Shown here in pieces: positions 1-13,237 of a stretch of DNA of 48,442 nucleotides. Source of the stretch: Bigelowiella natans CCMP2755 (lineage: Eukaryota > Cercozoa > Chlorarachniophyceae). Location of the stretch: contig ADNK01002292.1 in NCBI GenBank assembly GCA_000320545.1, positions 1 through 48,442 on the forward strand, written 5' to 3'. The notes under the pieces are model-generated. The model saw nothing but the letters and a program-made list of their open reading frames with translations. It was not told the origin of the DNA and did not search any database. Every line of letters starts with the position of its first letter. Position 1 is the first letter of the stretch. Both the position numbers and the translations under genes were made by a program.

Positions 1-24
1 CTATTGCTACATGGCATGGAATTC

Positions 25-25
25 A

Positions 26-73
<48 letters not shown>
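25..73. repeat. (GA)n microsatellite
   Basis: An almost pure GA dinucleotide run with a few interruptions. It lies just downstream of the 3' end of the minus-strand HPS5-like gene. Nothing else is seen in bases 1-164. Confidence 0.95.
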
Positions 74-74
<1 letters not shown>

Positions 75-164
75 AAAGGAAATCGGATGAAGAAACTGCT
101 TGCTATTACTACTACTACTACTACAACTACTCCTACTACTCCTCGTGTGGAAGAGTGGTACACA

Positions 165-829
165 CTACCTGTCAGCATCAACAAGGGCGCCGTTGTTACC
201 CGCTCCTGCAGCAGTAGCTTTGCTGTCTTCCTCGTCGTCCTTCTTCTGGTTGCTGTTGTTGTTGTTGTTGTTGTTGTTGTCTTTTTCCTTGACATCAAGC
301 TGGGAGGAGGACGACGAGGCCGAGGCCGAGGGCGAAGAGGTCCTGCAGATCGCAGCATCCACGGCTCGGCAAACAACCCGAGGCGGAACAAACGGGTAGG
401 CTTGCGCTAGGATATCAATGGCGTCCTCTCCAAGCGCTCGCACAAGCTCAGTAGCATTCGCTCCTGCGACTAGGTAGTAAGGGTCCAGCTTCCTTTGCAG
501 CGTATGCTTTCTAACCCGCATCTTGAGCGACTCACGACGCTGCTTCTTGGAGACCAGCCCCCCCCCGAACCCCTTCTCCGCCGCTGCGAGTTCGCCCTTG
601 AGCGCGTTGTTGAGGTGTCTAGTGGGGGGCAGTAGTTGCAGCAGCTTAGCTAGGACGAGGTCCAGGTGATGAACCTAATCGTCGATGTATATATAGGAGG
701 CGTGGGTTGTTGCTCAGATGATGGGTGGTGGTGGAAGGGGGGGGAGAGGTTGACTGATGATCGATTGGTTGATGACACACCAAATCACCATTCGCGTCCA
801 TATATGCGCAAGACAACATATATTATATC

Positions 830-872
<43 letters not shown>

Positions 873-3800
873 CGAGTGGTGTTCTTGGGCTCAACAACCC
901 CGCATAGAAGAACGAGACGGTCCAGAGGCAGGAAGCTGTGCAGCTGCGTCACCAGCTTAAGAAATTCAGTTTGATTCGAGCAGCTTGCTATTCGTCTCCC
1001 TCCTTCCTCTCCTAGAATTTTCTCCTTATTCGAAACCTTCCCCCCCCCCCTCCCGTCGATAATATTGTACATCGGCAATCTATGTGAAGGAGAACGAGTT
1101 CTCCAGCTTCCTCAAAGGCTCGGGGGCTGATACGCCTCAGGATTTCACCCATCCTGCCGTTCTTATCGTCTCCAAGCCCCTCGCTGCTCTCTCCCCCTCC
1201 CAACTCCCCAAGAGCAAAGAGCTTAAATTCCATGAGCCAGCTCTGCAGAAGGGGGGCTGCTTGCGCTATAAAAACCTGCCGACGTTGTCACCATCACCAA
1301 CATTGTTTCGCAGGGATTAGGGCAGAGTTCGGGAGGCGAGGTGGGGGGGGGGGATGAAATATAGATAGACGGCATGGTAGAGGTAGAGAGAACGGGAGGG
1401 GGGATGGAGGAGGAGGAGGAGGAGGAGGAGGAGGAATAAGAAATGTGAAATGACAATGAGGGGGAAAGATATAGTTATTAGCTGCTGCTCCTGCTATTAC
1501 TACTATATACTCCTGTACTACTTCCAGAACTACTACTACTACTACTACTACTACTAATTATTCTTCTTCTTCTACGTGTTCTGTGTGCTGCTAACAACAT
1601 ACATAAAACGCATCGCTCCTGCCGTTTGCATATCTGCCACCAAAGAGCGACGATTTCCCGGTCATAATGCCGCTCGAGAGTTGGGCTGCGGATGAGGATG
1701 AGGAGGAGGAGGAGGAGGAGGAGGACGACTGTTGGTTTGGCTGAATACGATCACGCTGCCAACGCACTAGTTTCTGGTGGGTCGCGTGTATCTTCGAGAC
1801 CATTTCGAGCCACGATTCGTACGCTGATGATGATAGTAGCTCCTGCGTTGTAATCGTGGTAGTAGTAGTAGTTGTAGTAGTAGTAGTAGTAGTAGTAGTG
1901 ATAGCAGCGGTAGTGGGTGTGGAAGGAGTCGTAGCTATGCCTGTGCTATGACGGTTGTTTTTGACAGCAGTATCAGCCGTAGCAGTGGTCTTATTATTAT
2001 TATTATAATTGTTGTTGTTGTTGTGATTGCTATCTTGAGCATTATCTCCAACGATAGTCTCTGATTCCTTCTTATTCAATGACGATGATGGTGATGATGA
2101 CGATGATGACAACGTCGAAGGACCTGGAGATACTAAACCGTCTGCGTCATGGAAGCAATGGGGGAGGGGGAGGAGGAAAGAGGAAGAGTTAATAGCACCA
2201 CGGCGATGAAGATGATGAAGATGATGAAGATGATGATTATGATGACGATGATATCGATTCTACTGAGATGTTGTTGATGATGTATAGTGTATGTAACAAT
2301 TGCAGCCTTGTGTGTATGAAACTCACCTCCGGCTGTGGTTCTTGTTGTTGTTGTTGTTGCGACGACATGGTGGCCATCGGCATCCTCTTCCATACTACTT
2401 TGGCCTGCTTTCCGTGGTAGTTCTCTTCCTCCTCCCCCTCCCTCCCGTAGCGAAGTCATTGGTGTTGTTGATAATGATGATGATGAGAGGACCCCTTCCT
2501 TCGCTTGTTGTCGATGCAAAGACCGTCTGGTCGCCTTATTGCTGCGGCCATTTCTGCTATTGCTGCCATTCCTGCCTCCTCTCCTCCTCCTTCACCTCCT
2601 CCTCCTCCTCCTCCTTCTACTCCTCTGCCATCCTGTAGATCTTTTGGACCCTGGCGACGTGTTTTGGGTATTATCCGCATCATCTTCTCCGATATCTGGC
2701 GCAGTGGCGTTGTCCGCTGCTGCTGTTGACGCTGCAGGTGTTGTGCCGAGAAGGTTAAGCTTCTCCCATTTCATAATACGTTTCCTCCTTGCTGTGCTGA
2801 TGTAGTAGTAATAGGAGGACGAGGAAGAAGAAGAAGAAGGGTGGGAGATCTTCTTCATACGACGCTTTGGGCCCTGAGCATAAACAACAGTATTTCGATA
2901 TGACCAGAAATTTCTTCGTGAGTGTAAGCCGTCGTTCAACTACTTTTTGCTAAGACACACACACTACCACCACCATCACCATCACAATCATCATCATTAT
3001 CATCCCCTCCACATCCAGTCAGTGACGATCTTACTACTACTACTACTACTACTACTACCGCTACTTGGTGATTGCTGGCAAAGAACAAAGAAAAAAGAAC
3101 AAAGAAGAGAGGAGAGAACAGTAGCACGTATGTACCCTGTGCAAGCCATTCTTTGCAAGCTCTACGACTTCTGCGGGTGGAAACGATATCGACGGAGTCA
3201 TCATCACTCCGAACGACGCAATATCAGAGCCGGAGGCGGCGGCAGCACGGGAAAATTTCTCAAACGTGGAAGAGGAGGATGGGATGGGTTGTGATGAAGA
3301 TGAGACGCTGCCCCCACGATTATTTGTGGAAGTACCACTGTGCCCTCCTCCTCCGCGCTTACTTGTATCGTCTCGGAATGATGATGACGATGATGATGAC
3401 CCTGCAAGAGCAGCAGCACTTCTAGCACCAGTATTACCAACGGAATCTGTGGAGGCCAATCCCCTTTGTTTCAGCAGCAGTCGTGAATATGATTCAGAAG
3501 ACGAGAATGCCGATCCTGCATCCCCCCCCCCTCCTGTAGCTTGTCCCCGAACATGGCGATGATGCTGATGCTGCTGCAGCCTCCCCTGAGCTACAGCTGT
3601 TGTTGAAAACGACGAGGGCGCCGATGATGACGATGATGATGATGATGATGATTTCGGGGCTACGACAGAGGAAGACTCAGAGCTCGCAACAAAGTCCCTC
3701 AGTATAGGAAGAGGCATGTCCTCTGCTACATGCTGTACGAGCTCCTTGAACTTATCCATGAGAGGGGGGGGCAGCTTTACCTTGTCGTCGGCGCCTGTGG

Positions 3801-4954
3801 CAGTCTTGAGCTCCTTTCTAAGAGCGGCGAGGATTGGCTTATCCTCTCGAAGATTGTGGTATACTGCGAGCGCCACGCAGCTCAGTAACGTGTTGTTATT
3901 GTTGTAATTGTTTGCAAAAGAAGAAGATGATGAGATCGAAGATGTCCTCAGCTGTGCTGCGTCTCTTCCAGTCTTTGTCGTCATCCCGTGCATGTGGCGC
4001 TGGTAGAGAAGCGTGCTGATGGCAGCACCTTGAAAGGGGGGGGGGAAGCACATAATCGAAAGAAGATTAATAATATGCGTCAAAATGGGGGAGAACAAGT
4101 AAGCCAGGTTCCCTTTCACAAAGTTAACGACTTCTCAACTCTGCTCTCTTCCATTCTTACCCTCCTCCATTACCTATAGCAAAGGTTTTGATCCTCATCA
4201 CTTGCGGCGGCAAAACACGTGGCTGCCTCGAGTGGACGATGAAGAATTCGTCGTCGCCGTGTAGCAGAGCAGACGAAGGTGGAGGAGGGGGGGGTATGGC
4301 TAGATCGAGGATTTGCCCACAGTCGAGGTGCCAAGCAGAAATTGCCGCAGCGTTAGCGGAGGGGTCAAGAATCATAAGGCTAGTGCCATAACCCCATGAA
4401 ATCACCTTTATGCGAGGAGGAGGAGAAGAAGAAGAAGAAGAAGAAGAAAAATGCAGATGATGATGGAGAATAACACGCAATATCACGGACGGGGATTGAA
4501 GCATCATCGCTACGGGGAAATGCATGCAATCGATGCTGTTCTTAAGGCGACCTACCTTATCTCCAAACGGAGTCAGTAGGTGCAGCTGGACGTTTTCCTG
4601 AGGGGAGGAGGAGGAGGAGGGGGAGGAGGAGGATATTATCACACTGTATCTAGGTTGAAGCTGGTACATATGTAATATATACATACGCATTCTATTATAT
4701 GATCCAATCATATAAAAAGTAAATGCAAAAAGTGAACAACCTTGAGCCATTCAGACGTGTGTTTTTCCTTATCTATGGGCACGGGCGTCGAGAACGGTTG
4801 AAACGCGAATGTCGTGTCCGTATCCAATTTGAATTTGAAGGTTTTCAGCACCTGTCAATGCATGCGTGTGCGCGTGTGTGCTTATGTGCCACACGATAAC
4901 TTAAACAATGTGCATACGTACAATTGTACTCAGAGAGGTAGAGAGACAGAAAGA

Positions 4955-5013
<59 letters not shown>

Positions 5014-6604
5014 CATGCATGTTCCAAACATAGGATGGGCATTTTCGCGCATTTGCGGATTTGTTCCCTTCTTCTTTAAACAGCACCTGTCCTTTCTCAA
5101 TCTCAGCTTCCCACAGCCTCTTCCCCTTCCTAGCCGCCAGCACGTGGAGGTCTTTCGTCGGGTGCAAACATGCTCCATAAGACCCCTCCTTCTTATGTGG
5201 CTTGCTGCCTATCTGAACCACAGAGTCCTAAGAAGGAAGGGGGGAAGGGGCGAGAAGGAATAAGAAGATGAAAATGAGTGAGGAGGGAATATATCGAAAC
5301 AAACGGTACAGCAGTAGAGAAGAGAGGAGAGAAAGGTTTTAAGGAGACAGCTTAAGGGCAATAACAAGATAGGAAGTAGACAACGACTTTATGAGTAGGA
5401 AGTATACCGGGGTCTTGTTAGGATCGGAGACATCGATGAGAACGCTTCTCTTGCGAGTTGACACCAGCAACAGAGCAGACCACGCCCTTTGCCCCCCTCC
5501 CTTGTGATTCCTCGCCTCCTCACCCGCCGTGCTATTGGCCTTGTTCTCGTGTTCTGCAGCACTTCTGCTCTTCACATCCGCAGAGGCTTGTGTAGTATTT
5601 GTTGCGGGCCCTGTCGTCGACGATGAAGATGGGTCTTGGGCCGGGGGGCGTCTTTTGCGGATGTACGAGTGCATCTGAACAACGGAAGACTCCGCTTCCA
5701 TGATAGTCCACGTCTCAATGTCCTCGTAAGCAACACCGGTCGCCATCTCGGGCCATATGTACGTTCGAGCTACCCGCTGATACATTCATCCAGACAATAA
5801 TTGCAATAATTAAGGCACAGCATGCACCAGCATCCCCATTTAATACTGTACGTAAGGAGGGGCACAGATGTATCATGCGTACATATAAAATGCGTGTAGT
5901 GTTTCGCATACACATGAAAAAGTAGCCTTTTATCGAAGGTTTATCTCAATTTTACCCCTTTGTCGTCGGCAGAGTATAGCCATCTACCATTTGGACTCCA
6001 GACGAGATTCGTGACTTGAGTCCCAGCGGCCTTTTTCTCGGCAGCGGCCCCATTACTTCTTCGCCCTTCACTATGGTTCTGAATGGTGCCTACATTGAAA
6101 GACAGCATAAATACTATCTTAGTTTACATCACTCATTTCCTCTATTTTCTATCCTATTGGAGGGGGTGCGTCGTCGTTTCTCATCTTAATAATCACGGGT
6201 AGGCAACACTCACATAGCCAAATCGCTTTCTTAGTCAACTTCTGAAAGTTCCCATGGAAAAGCATAACTAGTCCATCCAGTCTTGCTACAGCGAATAGAT
6301 CAGGTTCCACCGGCGAGAAAGTGACTTTCATGATCGGGCTAACACCAAGGCCTTTGGCACTGCACATGCTCATCTGCAGGAATGACAATGTGTCTCGAGT
6401 GTAGAAGTAAACAGATCCAGTAGAAGCTCCCACAGCTAACAACTCCCGCGAACATGTTACACATAGGGGTTGGACACGCTTGCCTAGACCAAGGTTGAGC
6501 GGTGCCATGTGCATCACTCGTTTCGGCGAGGGTAGAGATGACGCAAGCGTAGGGTCCCTTTGCCTTCCATTCTGTGAAGCCCCGTCCGCTCCTCCGGCGT
6601 CCAT
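165..6604 (-). CDS. HPS5: HPS5/TECPR2-type beta-propeller protein (probable BLOC-2 subunit), multi-exon
   Basis: HPS5 is a subunit of BLOC-2, which acts in endosome to lysosome-related-organelle trafficking; TECPR2 has a related N-terminal propeller. Phase-consistent exons from the start ATG are 6604-6214, 6089-5956, 5776-5408, 5227-5087, 4851-4741, 4597-4556, 4405-4174 and 4028-3136, giving 771 codons. The first exons read as WD-type blades (WLYSADDKG; LLLVSTRKRSVLID). The exon at 5227 carries the family-like stretch IGSKPHKKEGSYGACLHP followed by GKRLWEAEIEKG. The exon at 4405 gives the last blades (VISWGYGTSLMILDP, FFIVHS). Later exons are less certain: one starting at 2873, one ending at 1603, then 1242-1071, 987-899 and 644-165. 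The last four are phase-compatible and end at a TAG at 165-167. They look like a helical solenoid (LLQLLPPTRHLNNALK). Poly-Ser, poly-Asn and poly-Thr tracts from microsatellites interrupt the protein. TECPR2 is the alternative, but no TECPR repeats are seen. I am sure of the propeller and moderately sure of HPS5. Confidence 0.75.
829..874. repeat. (TA)n(TG)n compound microsatellite
   Basis: A TA run passing directly into a TG run. It lies in the intron before the last exon of the minus-strand HPS5-like gene, which is bounded by exon ends at 899 and 644. Confidence 0.9.
4954..5010. repeat. (CA)n(GA)n compound microsatellite in an intron
   Basis: A CA run followed by a long GA run fills much of the 235-base intron between the HPS5-like exons at 5087 and 4851. 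The sequence CAGGTGCTG occurs at both exon edges of this intron, so the exact boundary is set by the reading frame. Confidence 0.9.
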
Positions 6605-8323
6605 ATTTTAAAATAAGCTTACGTCTACTTCCTCAACAGGCCCCCTTCCAATTTGACGTGTGTTCTAAAATTGGAACAGGGAAAGTAGGGACTTTGCTCC
6701 CGAGTCCTAGTTCCCTTTACCAAAGACGTGTGATTATGAGGGGGTTGGGTTGTACACGGAGAAAACAAAGCCAGGCGTCACTTGGTGTCACACAATAGGA
6801 AAAATATTACAACAGATATAATCCTATCATGATGTCAATAAAATTCATATTTGAAATTTTCTCTCTCTCTTTCCGAGAAGACGGCAGCTAGTTCGGGAAC
6901 GAAGAGATGGGGATGTTTTCCCATTGGCAACTGTGCCAAGAAAGGAGTTCGCAGACGGCCTGGAATCCCATGCCAAAAAGAGGGAAATCAGGAATTCGAG
7001 GCACAGAATAGCAAAAAATGAGCTTTTAACGTCGGGAAGTTGAGGCGATTTCTTGGGAATTAAGATAGAAATTCTGCATAATTTCATGGGGAATTCGTAT
7101 TGACGACAACGATGGGAGCATGCTGTAAAGTAAGATCATAATTGCCTGGACGACTATCTCCTTTCCCCCCCCAAAGAGACCAACACACGTTTGTGTTGGA
7201 AGGAGATTCTCCAGCAGATTGCAAGGTGGTCTTGGGGCGATAAGAATCATCATTTGCGTCACCCAATTGAAATTTCGTAAAAAGTAGCTACACTAGTGAA
7301 TGGGGTATGATGATAATTCTCTTGCAGGAGTTCGGAAATCTCAAAGGGGGGTTTTCTTTCGGAGGTGGAGAGTGTGGATCAACATCCACACAATAGAACC
7401 ATCGTAGCATATCAGGGATCATAACAACACCATGGAGAAAATTAAAAAGCATCCGCAGTTTATACTCCCAGCAGGAGTCAAGGTGAAAAGAGAGAGGGGG
7501 AGAGCACATGTTGAGAGTTTCACTTTTACTGCTAAGAAGGAATACTTTGTTGGAGCTAACAAGGCATTTTCAGGTTGCGATAAACCATGCATCTACTCGG
7601 AAGGAAAGAGGCAAGAGCCACACAGTGTTCCACATCACAGTAATGGTAATAAGGCGATTCTGCATGCGGCATTCGATGGATTAATCCTGATTATCTACAA
7701 TTTACTTAATACAGGGAGACCGAATCAATTGGGTGACGTTTCGAAGATTCTCACAATTCGATCGTTGTCATAAACAACTTGTTCAGAGGTTATTACGTAG
7801 AATCTGGTTTCATATATTTGCTTCATACCACAATTTTTCACTGTCAGATTCCCGGACATTGCTTTACCAAGCCTACCACCAAAGAAGTGGATAGGATCTC
7901 TTGTGACCGAATTCGTAGACAAACGGAGATCGGACTTGCAAAAGGTATGAGTCATTAAGCACGTATTAGTGTCTTCGTCATTATTCATCGCGCCCTCCCA
8001 TGTATCATAGTACCTGCAAGACTTAATCGAAATCCCGGATGTTCGGAGAACTGCAGAATTTAGTGCTTTCCTAGGAAAATCAGAGGTAATTATATAGACC
8101 ATAGAAATTCCTACCATCGTGCCAATACCCTAATTCGGTTTGAATAACTATGGCGAGGATGATAGTTTGTGTGTGTGTGTGTGTGTGTGAATGGTACGTT
8201 GTTTCTCAGTATGCGCAGTGTCCCAGAACACCGGACCTCCCTCCCCGTGTTGAGCAAACTATTCCGCCTAAACTGAGTACGTATATATTTGCTACTATTT
8301 CGGCTGTTGTGATCTATCCCATC
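6605..8323. other. Divergent intergenic region, no convincing gene
   Basis: This spacer separates the minus-strand HPS5-like start (6604) from the plus-strand nucleotidyltransferase start (8324), so it should hold both promoters. It is AT-rich with scattered short open frames on both strands that I could not link into exons, apart from the weak candidate at 7725-8117. A (GT)n run lies at about 8168-8190. Confidence 0.6.
7725..8117 (-). CDS. Possible orphan exon or small protein (130 aa), unrecognised
   Basis: An open frame from an ATG at 8117 to a TGA at 7725. Its composition is balanced, with several Cys (KSCRYY, NTCLMTH, TFCKSD, KNCGMK), which looks secreted or domain-like rather than random. 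No signal peptide is obvious and I do not recognise a family. It sits in the divergent spacer, partly overlapping an equally long open frame on the other strand (7432-7773). One may be a shadow of the other, or both may be chance. Confidence 0.3.
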   Translation of the reverse strand: MVGISMVYIITSDFPRKALNSAVLRTSGISIKSCRYYDTWEGAMNNDEDTNTCLMTHTFCKSDLRLSTNSVTRDPIHFFGGRLGKAMSGNLTVKNCGMKQIYETRFYVITSEQVVYDNDRIVRIFETSPN

Positions 8324-10457
8324 ATGTCACGCAGAACATCAACATTCTCATCGACATTCTCCTCCACAGACGGAATGGACGCTGTCAACCTCCGGGCTCA
8401 ATTTCGCTCATTCACATTACAGGTGCTATCATAGAGGGATTACAAGTATTTTGATAAGCAGTATCTTGATGGGGGGGGGAGGGGGCTGTTTGTATAATTC
8501 TCCCGAGATGAGATACCTTCCCAATTAGTTCATTACGCACCTACACCTTGTATTATTTCCTGTTAGATGCAAGCCAAAATCAAGCAGCTGGAGCAGCGTT
8601 GTGCCGTTGCGGAGCACACGGCGAACACCGCACTTCGTATAGCCAACTTAGCAGCAAGCTCCTTAACGCAAGAATCAAAACGAAGGTCCGTAGTCAACAG
8701 TGTGAGTGAAGAGAGGGGAGGGGGTGGTGACAGGCATTTCATGAAGATAGTAAACATACGATATTCGCATTGGTGGAAAGGACTCCAGGAACGTGAATAC
8801 AAGTTGTTTCGAGAGGCGGCCATTCTCCCTTTCGAATGCCCTAGTCTCATTACATATTTGGTCAATTACTGTTCGTGTTGAGACCCTCATGAACATATAC
8901 GCTTCACTCTAAAATTGGCGCTATTTACTAAACAATCAGACTGCAGAGAAAGGTTCGTGACGAAATGAAGAATCTTGTCCACAAAAAGGACTCAAGCAGC
9001 TTAGGCCATAGGCAGCAAAGGGAAAAGCTTGTTCATCGGAAGGTAGTAGCAGTAATAGTAGTGGTAGTGGTCGCGGTACCTTGCTCCCTCTGTTACGATG
9101 TGATTGTGAGGGTTATTCAAATTTTGGTGTTGCGCAGCCATTCGCCGAATCTCCTTCTTCTTCTTCTTCTTCATCTTCTTCTTCTTCTTCTGTTTCTGTG
9201 ATTAACCGCTACCCCGTTGTTCATTTGGACAGTTCTCAGCTGACAACATCCGGGAGCGGGGAAAAACAGAAGTGAGAAGCGAAGGGCATAGGCTGCTATT
9301 TATTGTTTTGAGAGCAGCATCGACCTGCATGATGATGACACAAGCTGCTGTGCTCTAGCTAGTACTTCCTCTTGAGACGACGATTGTGTTGTGGTTGGCA
9401 CGAGTTGAGTGCTGAAGGAAAGCTTGATAAAAAATACCTGGTGTTGCTTCTGCTGCTGTTGTTGTCGTTGTTTCTGCTGCTGCTGCTACAGAAATCATAT
9501 GAAGGGAGTAGTAGCTTCCGGAGGCCGGACAAATGGCTCACAGGGTCGTGGGAAGTTGACTCTTCTGATGATATGGTACGGAGTCGTCCTTTCGTATATG
9601 CACAACGAAACCACGCTACGTCTAAAGATAGATCTCATTTTCCGCATCCATGTTACCCGTCTTATCTTTGTCATGTCCTCCCGCACCCCCCCTTTCTTCC
9701 TAGTTCACCTCCGCCACTTCGCTAGACCGCAAGCGTCTCAGCAAGCGTCGCTCTGCTGATTTCACGGATAGCGCCGGTTCCCGATCGTTCCAGGGTTTGT
9801 GGGGGCACAATCGCGGCACGCGCTCGATGAGAAGCATGCCCAACCGGGAGCTTGAGCGGGACAACTCGGACACCTTCGAGCGCTACATGCGGTTTGATAA
9901 GCTCGCCAAGAGCGCGGCGAACACGCCGAATACGAACGAGCAGAAGAAGAAAAGGCAATCGCCGTCTCCGCAAACCAGCAAGAGCTACAGCAAGGGTGGT
10001 GGGAGGTTGCTCGATCGCTCCATGCTGTTCCAACAAACAAGAGGGTCCAAGACACCCCCACCGAACGACTATTCAACCTCCTTCCTCACTGCAACGGGAT
10101 ATACATCGGAAGGAGGAGGAGGAGGCGGCGGCAGCGTATGGGGGCCGGTTGGGAACAGTAGTGGCAGCATCATCGGCTCTGCTGTGCGGGGGAGGGCAGG
10201 CAGTGGGGGACGCCTGAACACCCCCTCATCTTTCCCCAAGTCGGACAACGAAGGCGAGGGCTTCGGCAGCAGGGGGGGGGACAACTTGTCCTTATCGGAA
10301 GTGCGTAATCGCCGCGCTCGGAGTGAAGGATTCTTGGACGGTTCCAAGCCTCTAAGCCTGTTTAGCGGTGTGTCTCTCGGCTTTCTAGGTGCCCCTACTC
10401 CTTCTTCCACTCCTGCTGCTACAATGGCAACATCAAATGCTACGAACACCACTACTA

Positions 10458-10488
<31 letters not shown>

Positions 10489-13198
10489 ATCAAGTTCAAT
10501 CAATGCTCCTGCTGCTGCTGCTGCTGCTGCATCGACGTCCTCCACGAATGTATCCCTGAAGAATGGCAACGAGCTTTCTAGAGCATCTGTCACAACGTTA
10601 GAGCAGCAGATAGCCCCACGCCCTTCACCCTCCACCTCCTCCACTCCATCGCAGAAGCAGCATCATCAGGCAGCACGTGCGGCGCAACAACAAGCTGTTG
10701 GTGGTAATAGGAACCTCGAGATCGCACTCATTCCGCCAACCGGCATTAGTTCTTCTTGTTCTTCCTCGGAGAAGACCGGTAGCAGCAACCCCCCTTCTCG
10801 AAGTGGAGATGGCAATGCTATTGCTACCCCCCTCCCCCTGGAGAGGATACTACCGCCTTCCAATCTTAGCGTTGTGACGGAGCGTACAGAGAAAACCATG
10901 TCCTCCCCCATGACTCCGATGGTAAATCCGGCGATTGATCTCAAAGAAGATGAAGAAAAGGGCGACCGAGAAATTAGCGGCGGTAACGAGAACCACCACC
11001 AGCAGCGCCCTAATCGTAACCAGTCTCATCAAAGCCACAATCAGCAGCCAGCCATGCCGCCGCTCTCCATTTCGCAGCAACAGTTGACCCGCGATGAGAA
11101 AGGGGAGGAGATTGGGCAGAGCTATGCGCAGAAGATGAAAACCAACGGGGAAGGCAAAACTACTTCATCATCATCATCATCACAATCATCATCATTTCTG
11201 CGACCACAGCCACTGTTGTCACAAGGACAAGGGATATTCACGAGCAGCAGCGGCGCTAAGACGGGTTCGACAGCAGCACCACCAGCAGCCATTCGCTCGT
11301 GGGCGATCGTGGCCAAGGGGCGTCGTAGTACTGCTGTGGGAGCCAATGCTGCTGCATTTGAGAACCAAACAAAAGGAATAGAAGACCAAACAGCAGCTTC
11401 TACTACTACCACTACTACTACTACTACTACTAACAATACTAATAATAATAATATAGGGGCTGCTACCGCGCCATCAAGTAAAGCAGCACCTGTTCTAAAG
11501 CTAATTCGCACTACCACTGCAGCAGTCGTTCCTGACATACCCGCGAGCGTCAACAAGAGGCTCCCCCCCCCCCCCCTCTCTTCCCTCTCACACTCCTCAT
11601 CGTCCTCGATTGTAGTTGCTGGTGCTGCTGGTGCTGGTGCTGCCGCCGAGGGTTGCACTACCGACAGCGGCAGTGCATGGAGGGACGGGAACGTGATGGG
11701 AGAGGTTGACATGGTGCTTAAGCACATCCTTCCGCCCCCGCACACCCATCTCCGTAGGAAGCAGGCTCTCGAGTACATAACAGAGCTCATCCGACGTACG
11801 CTGGGGGCGCAGGTCTACTGCCACGGCTCCTTCGCGCTGGGCACGGACATCCCCGACAGCGACGTGGACGTGAGCGCCTACTTCAGCAAGGGGCAGAGCT
11901 CGACGTGGGTCCAGCGCGTGGTCACGGCGCTCTGCCAGGCTGCCAACAACCACCAAGGCCCGCGGCACCTGAGCGTGCGGACGGTGACCTTTGTGAATGC
12001 GGAAGTGCCCATCGTGAAGACCATGATTGGGCGGATCCCGGTGGATATCTCCGGGAACCAGGTCGGGGCGCTGGAGGCCCTCACGCTGTTCGAGGCGTGC
12101 GACCGCGTGGTGGGCAAGCAGCACCTGCTGAAGCGCACCATCATCCTCTTGAAGGCGTGGGCGCAGAACGAGGCGGGCATTCTAGGCTCGAAGGTGTGCG
12201 AATTGCACCGAACGATGATGTGATGTGGTGTGATGTGATGTGATGTGATGTGATGGTGGTGGTGCACCGAACGATGATGTGATGGTGGTGGCTGGGTAGG
12301 AGTGGTAGTAGCGGAAATCATGGTTGTGTTTATGGCTAATGAATCTATTGAGTCGTCGTCGTCGTTGCCCGGTTAATTCTTCGGCGCCATCGTATTTAGC
12401 TGCCTTAACCACCTGTTGTGCTCCTCAGGACGGGATGATGAGCTCTTACTGCCTCAGCGTGCTGGTGCTGTACACTTTTAACGCATACAACGACCGCATC
12501 AGCAACCCGATCGAAGGGCTATACGAGGTGTTCAAATACCTCGAAGACTTCCCATGGGCAGAGATGGCGTTGGTACTATGCGCAGCAGTAGTAGTAGTAG
12601 TAGTAGTACACTCTCTCATGATTTTTAGACGATGGGGTGCGACGGCAGTGTCAGATGATGTGCGGCATTTCCGTTAAAAATTGACCAAAAAGATCCTGCA
12701 TATGTCCCCTACCGATGTCCCGTAACATCTTGTACTTTTTCCTTTTTTTGGGTTCCACAGGGCATCCACGGGCCGATTTACTTGTCTGGACTCCCAGACT
12801 ACGTCCTGGTGAGAGAGGGAAAGTATGCGTGGCCAACGAGCAGAGTCGCAGCTTTCCTGCCGTCGTTACTTCAACGTTACTCGATTCTCAGCCGGCCACA
12901 TTCTGCCACGGCCAACATCAAGAATCGTCATCTTTTTACGGATAATAATCCCTACACCAAAGGCCTTGCATCCTCCTCCTCCAACGCTCATGATAGGAAG
13001 GCGAACAAAGGTCCCTGGAGGGTGTAAAAGCAGCCACAAATATACTACTATTTATTAATTGTTGCTATATTGTAAATCCATAACGTATGTATTCAATAGT
13101 AGCCAAAGAAGATCACACATCTAGGGATGTGAAACAATTGCGTACGGCTTTCAGTCACTACCGCTGTGTTTATGCTTGCAACTCCTCCTTGCTTGAAT

Positions 13199-13237
<39 letters not shown>

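Noticed and set aside
11-217. Open frames in and beside the GA repeat at the left end
   Set aside because: They are low-complexity products of the repeat and lie opposite the 3' exon of the HPS5-like gene.
7432-7773. 113-residue plus-strand frame in the divergent spacer
   Set aside because: No domain, signal or splice partner, and it partly overlaps the candidate minus-strand exon. It is left out as probably non-coding.
10069-10644. 191-residue frame on the minus strand opposite the nucleotidyltransferase
   Set aside because: It is the antisense shadow of the repeat-rich large exon; the plus strand carries the conserved core in the same exon.
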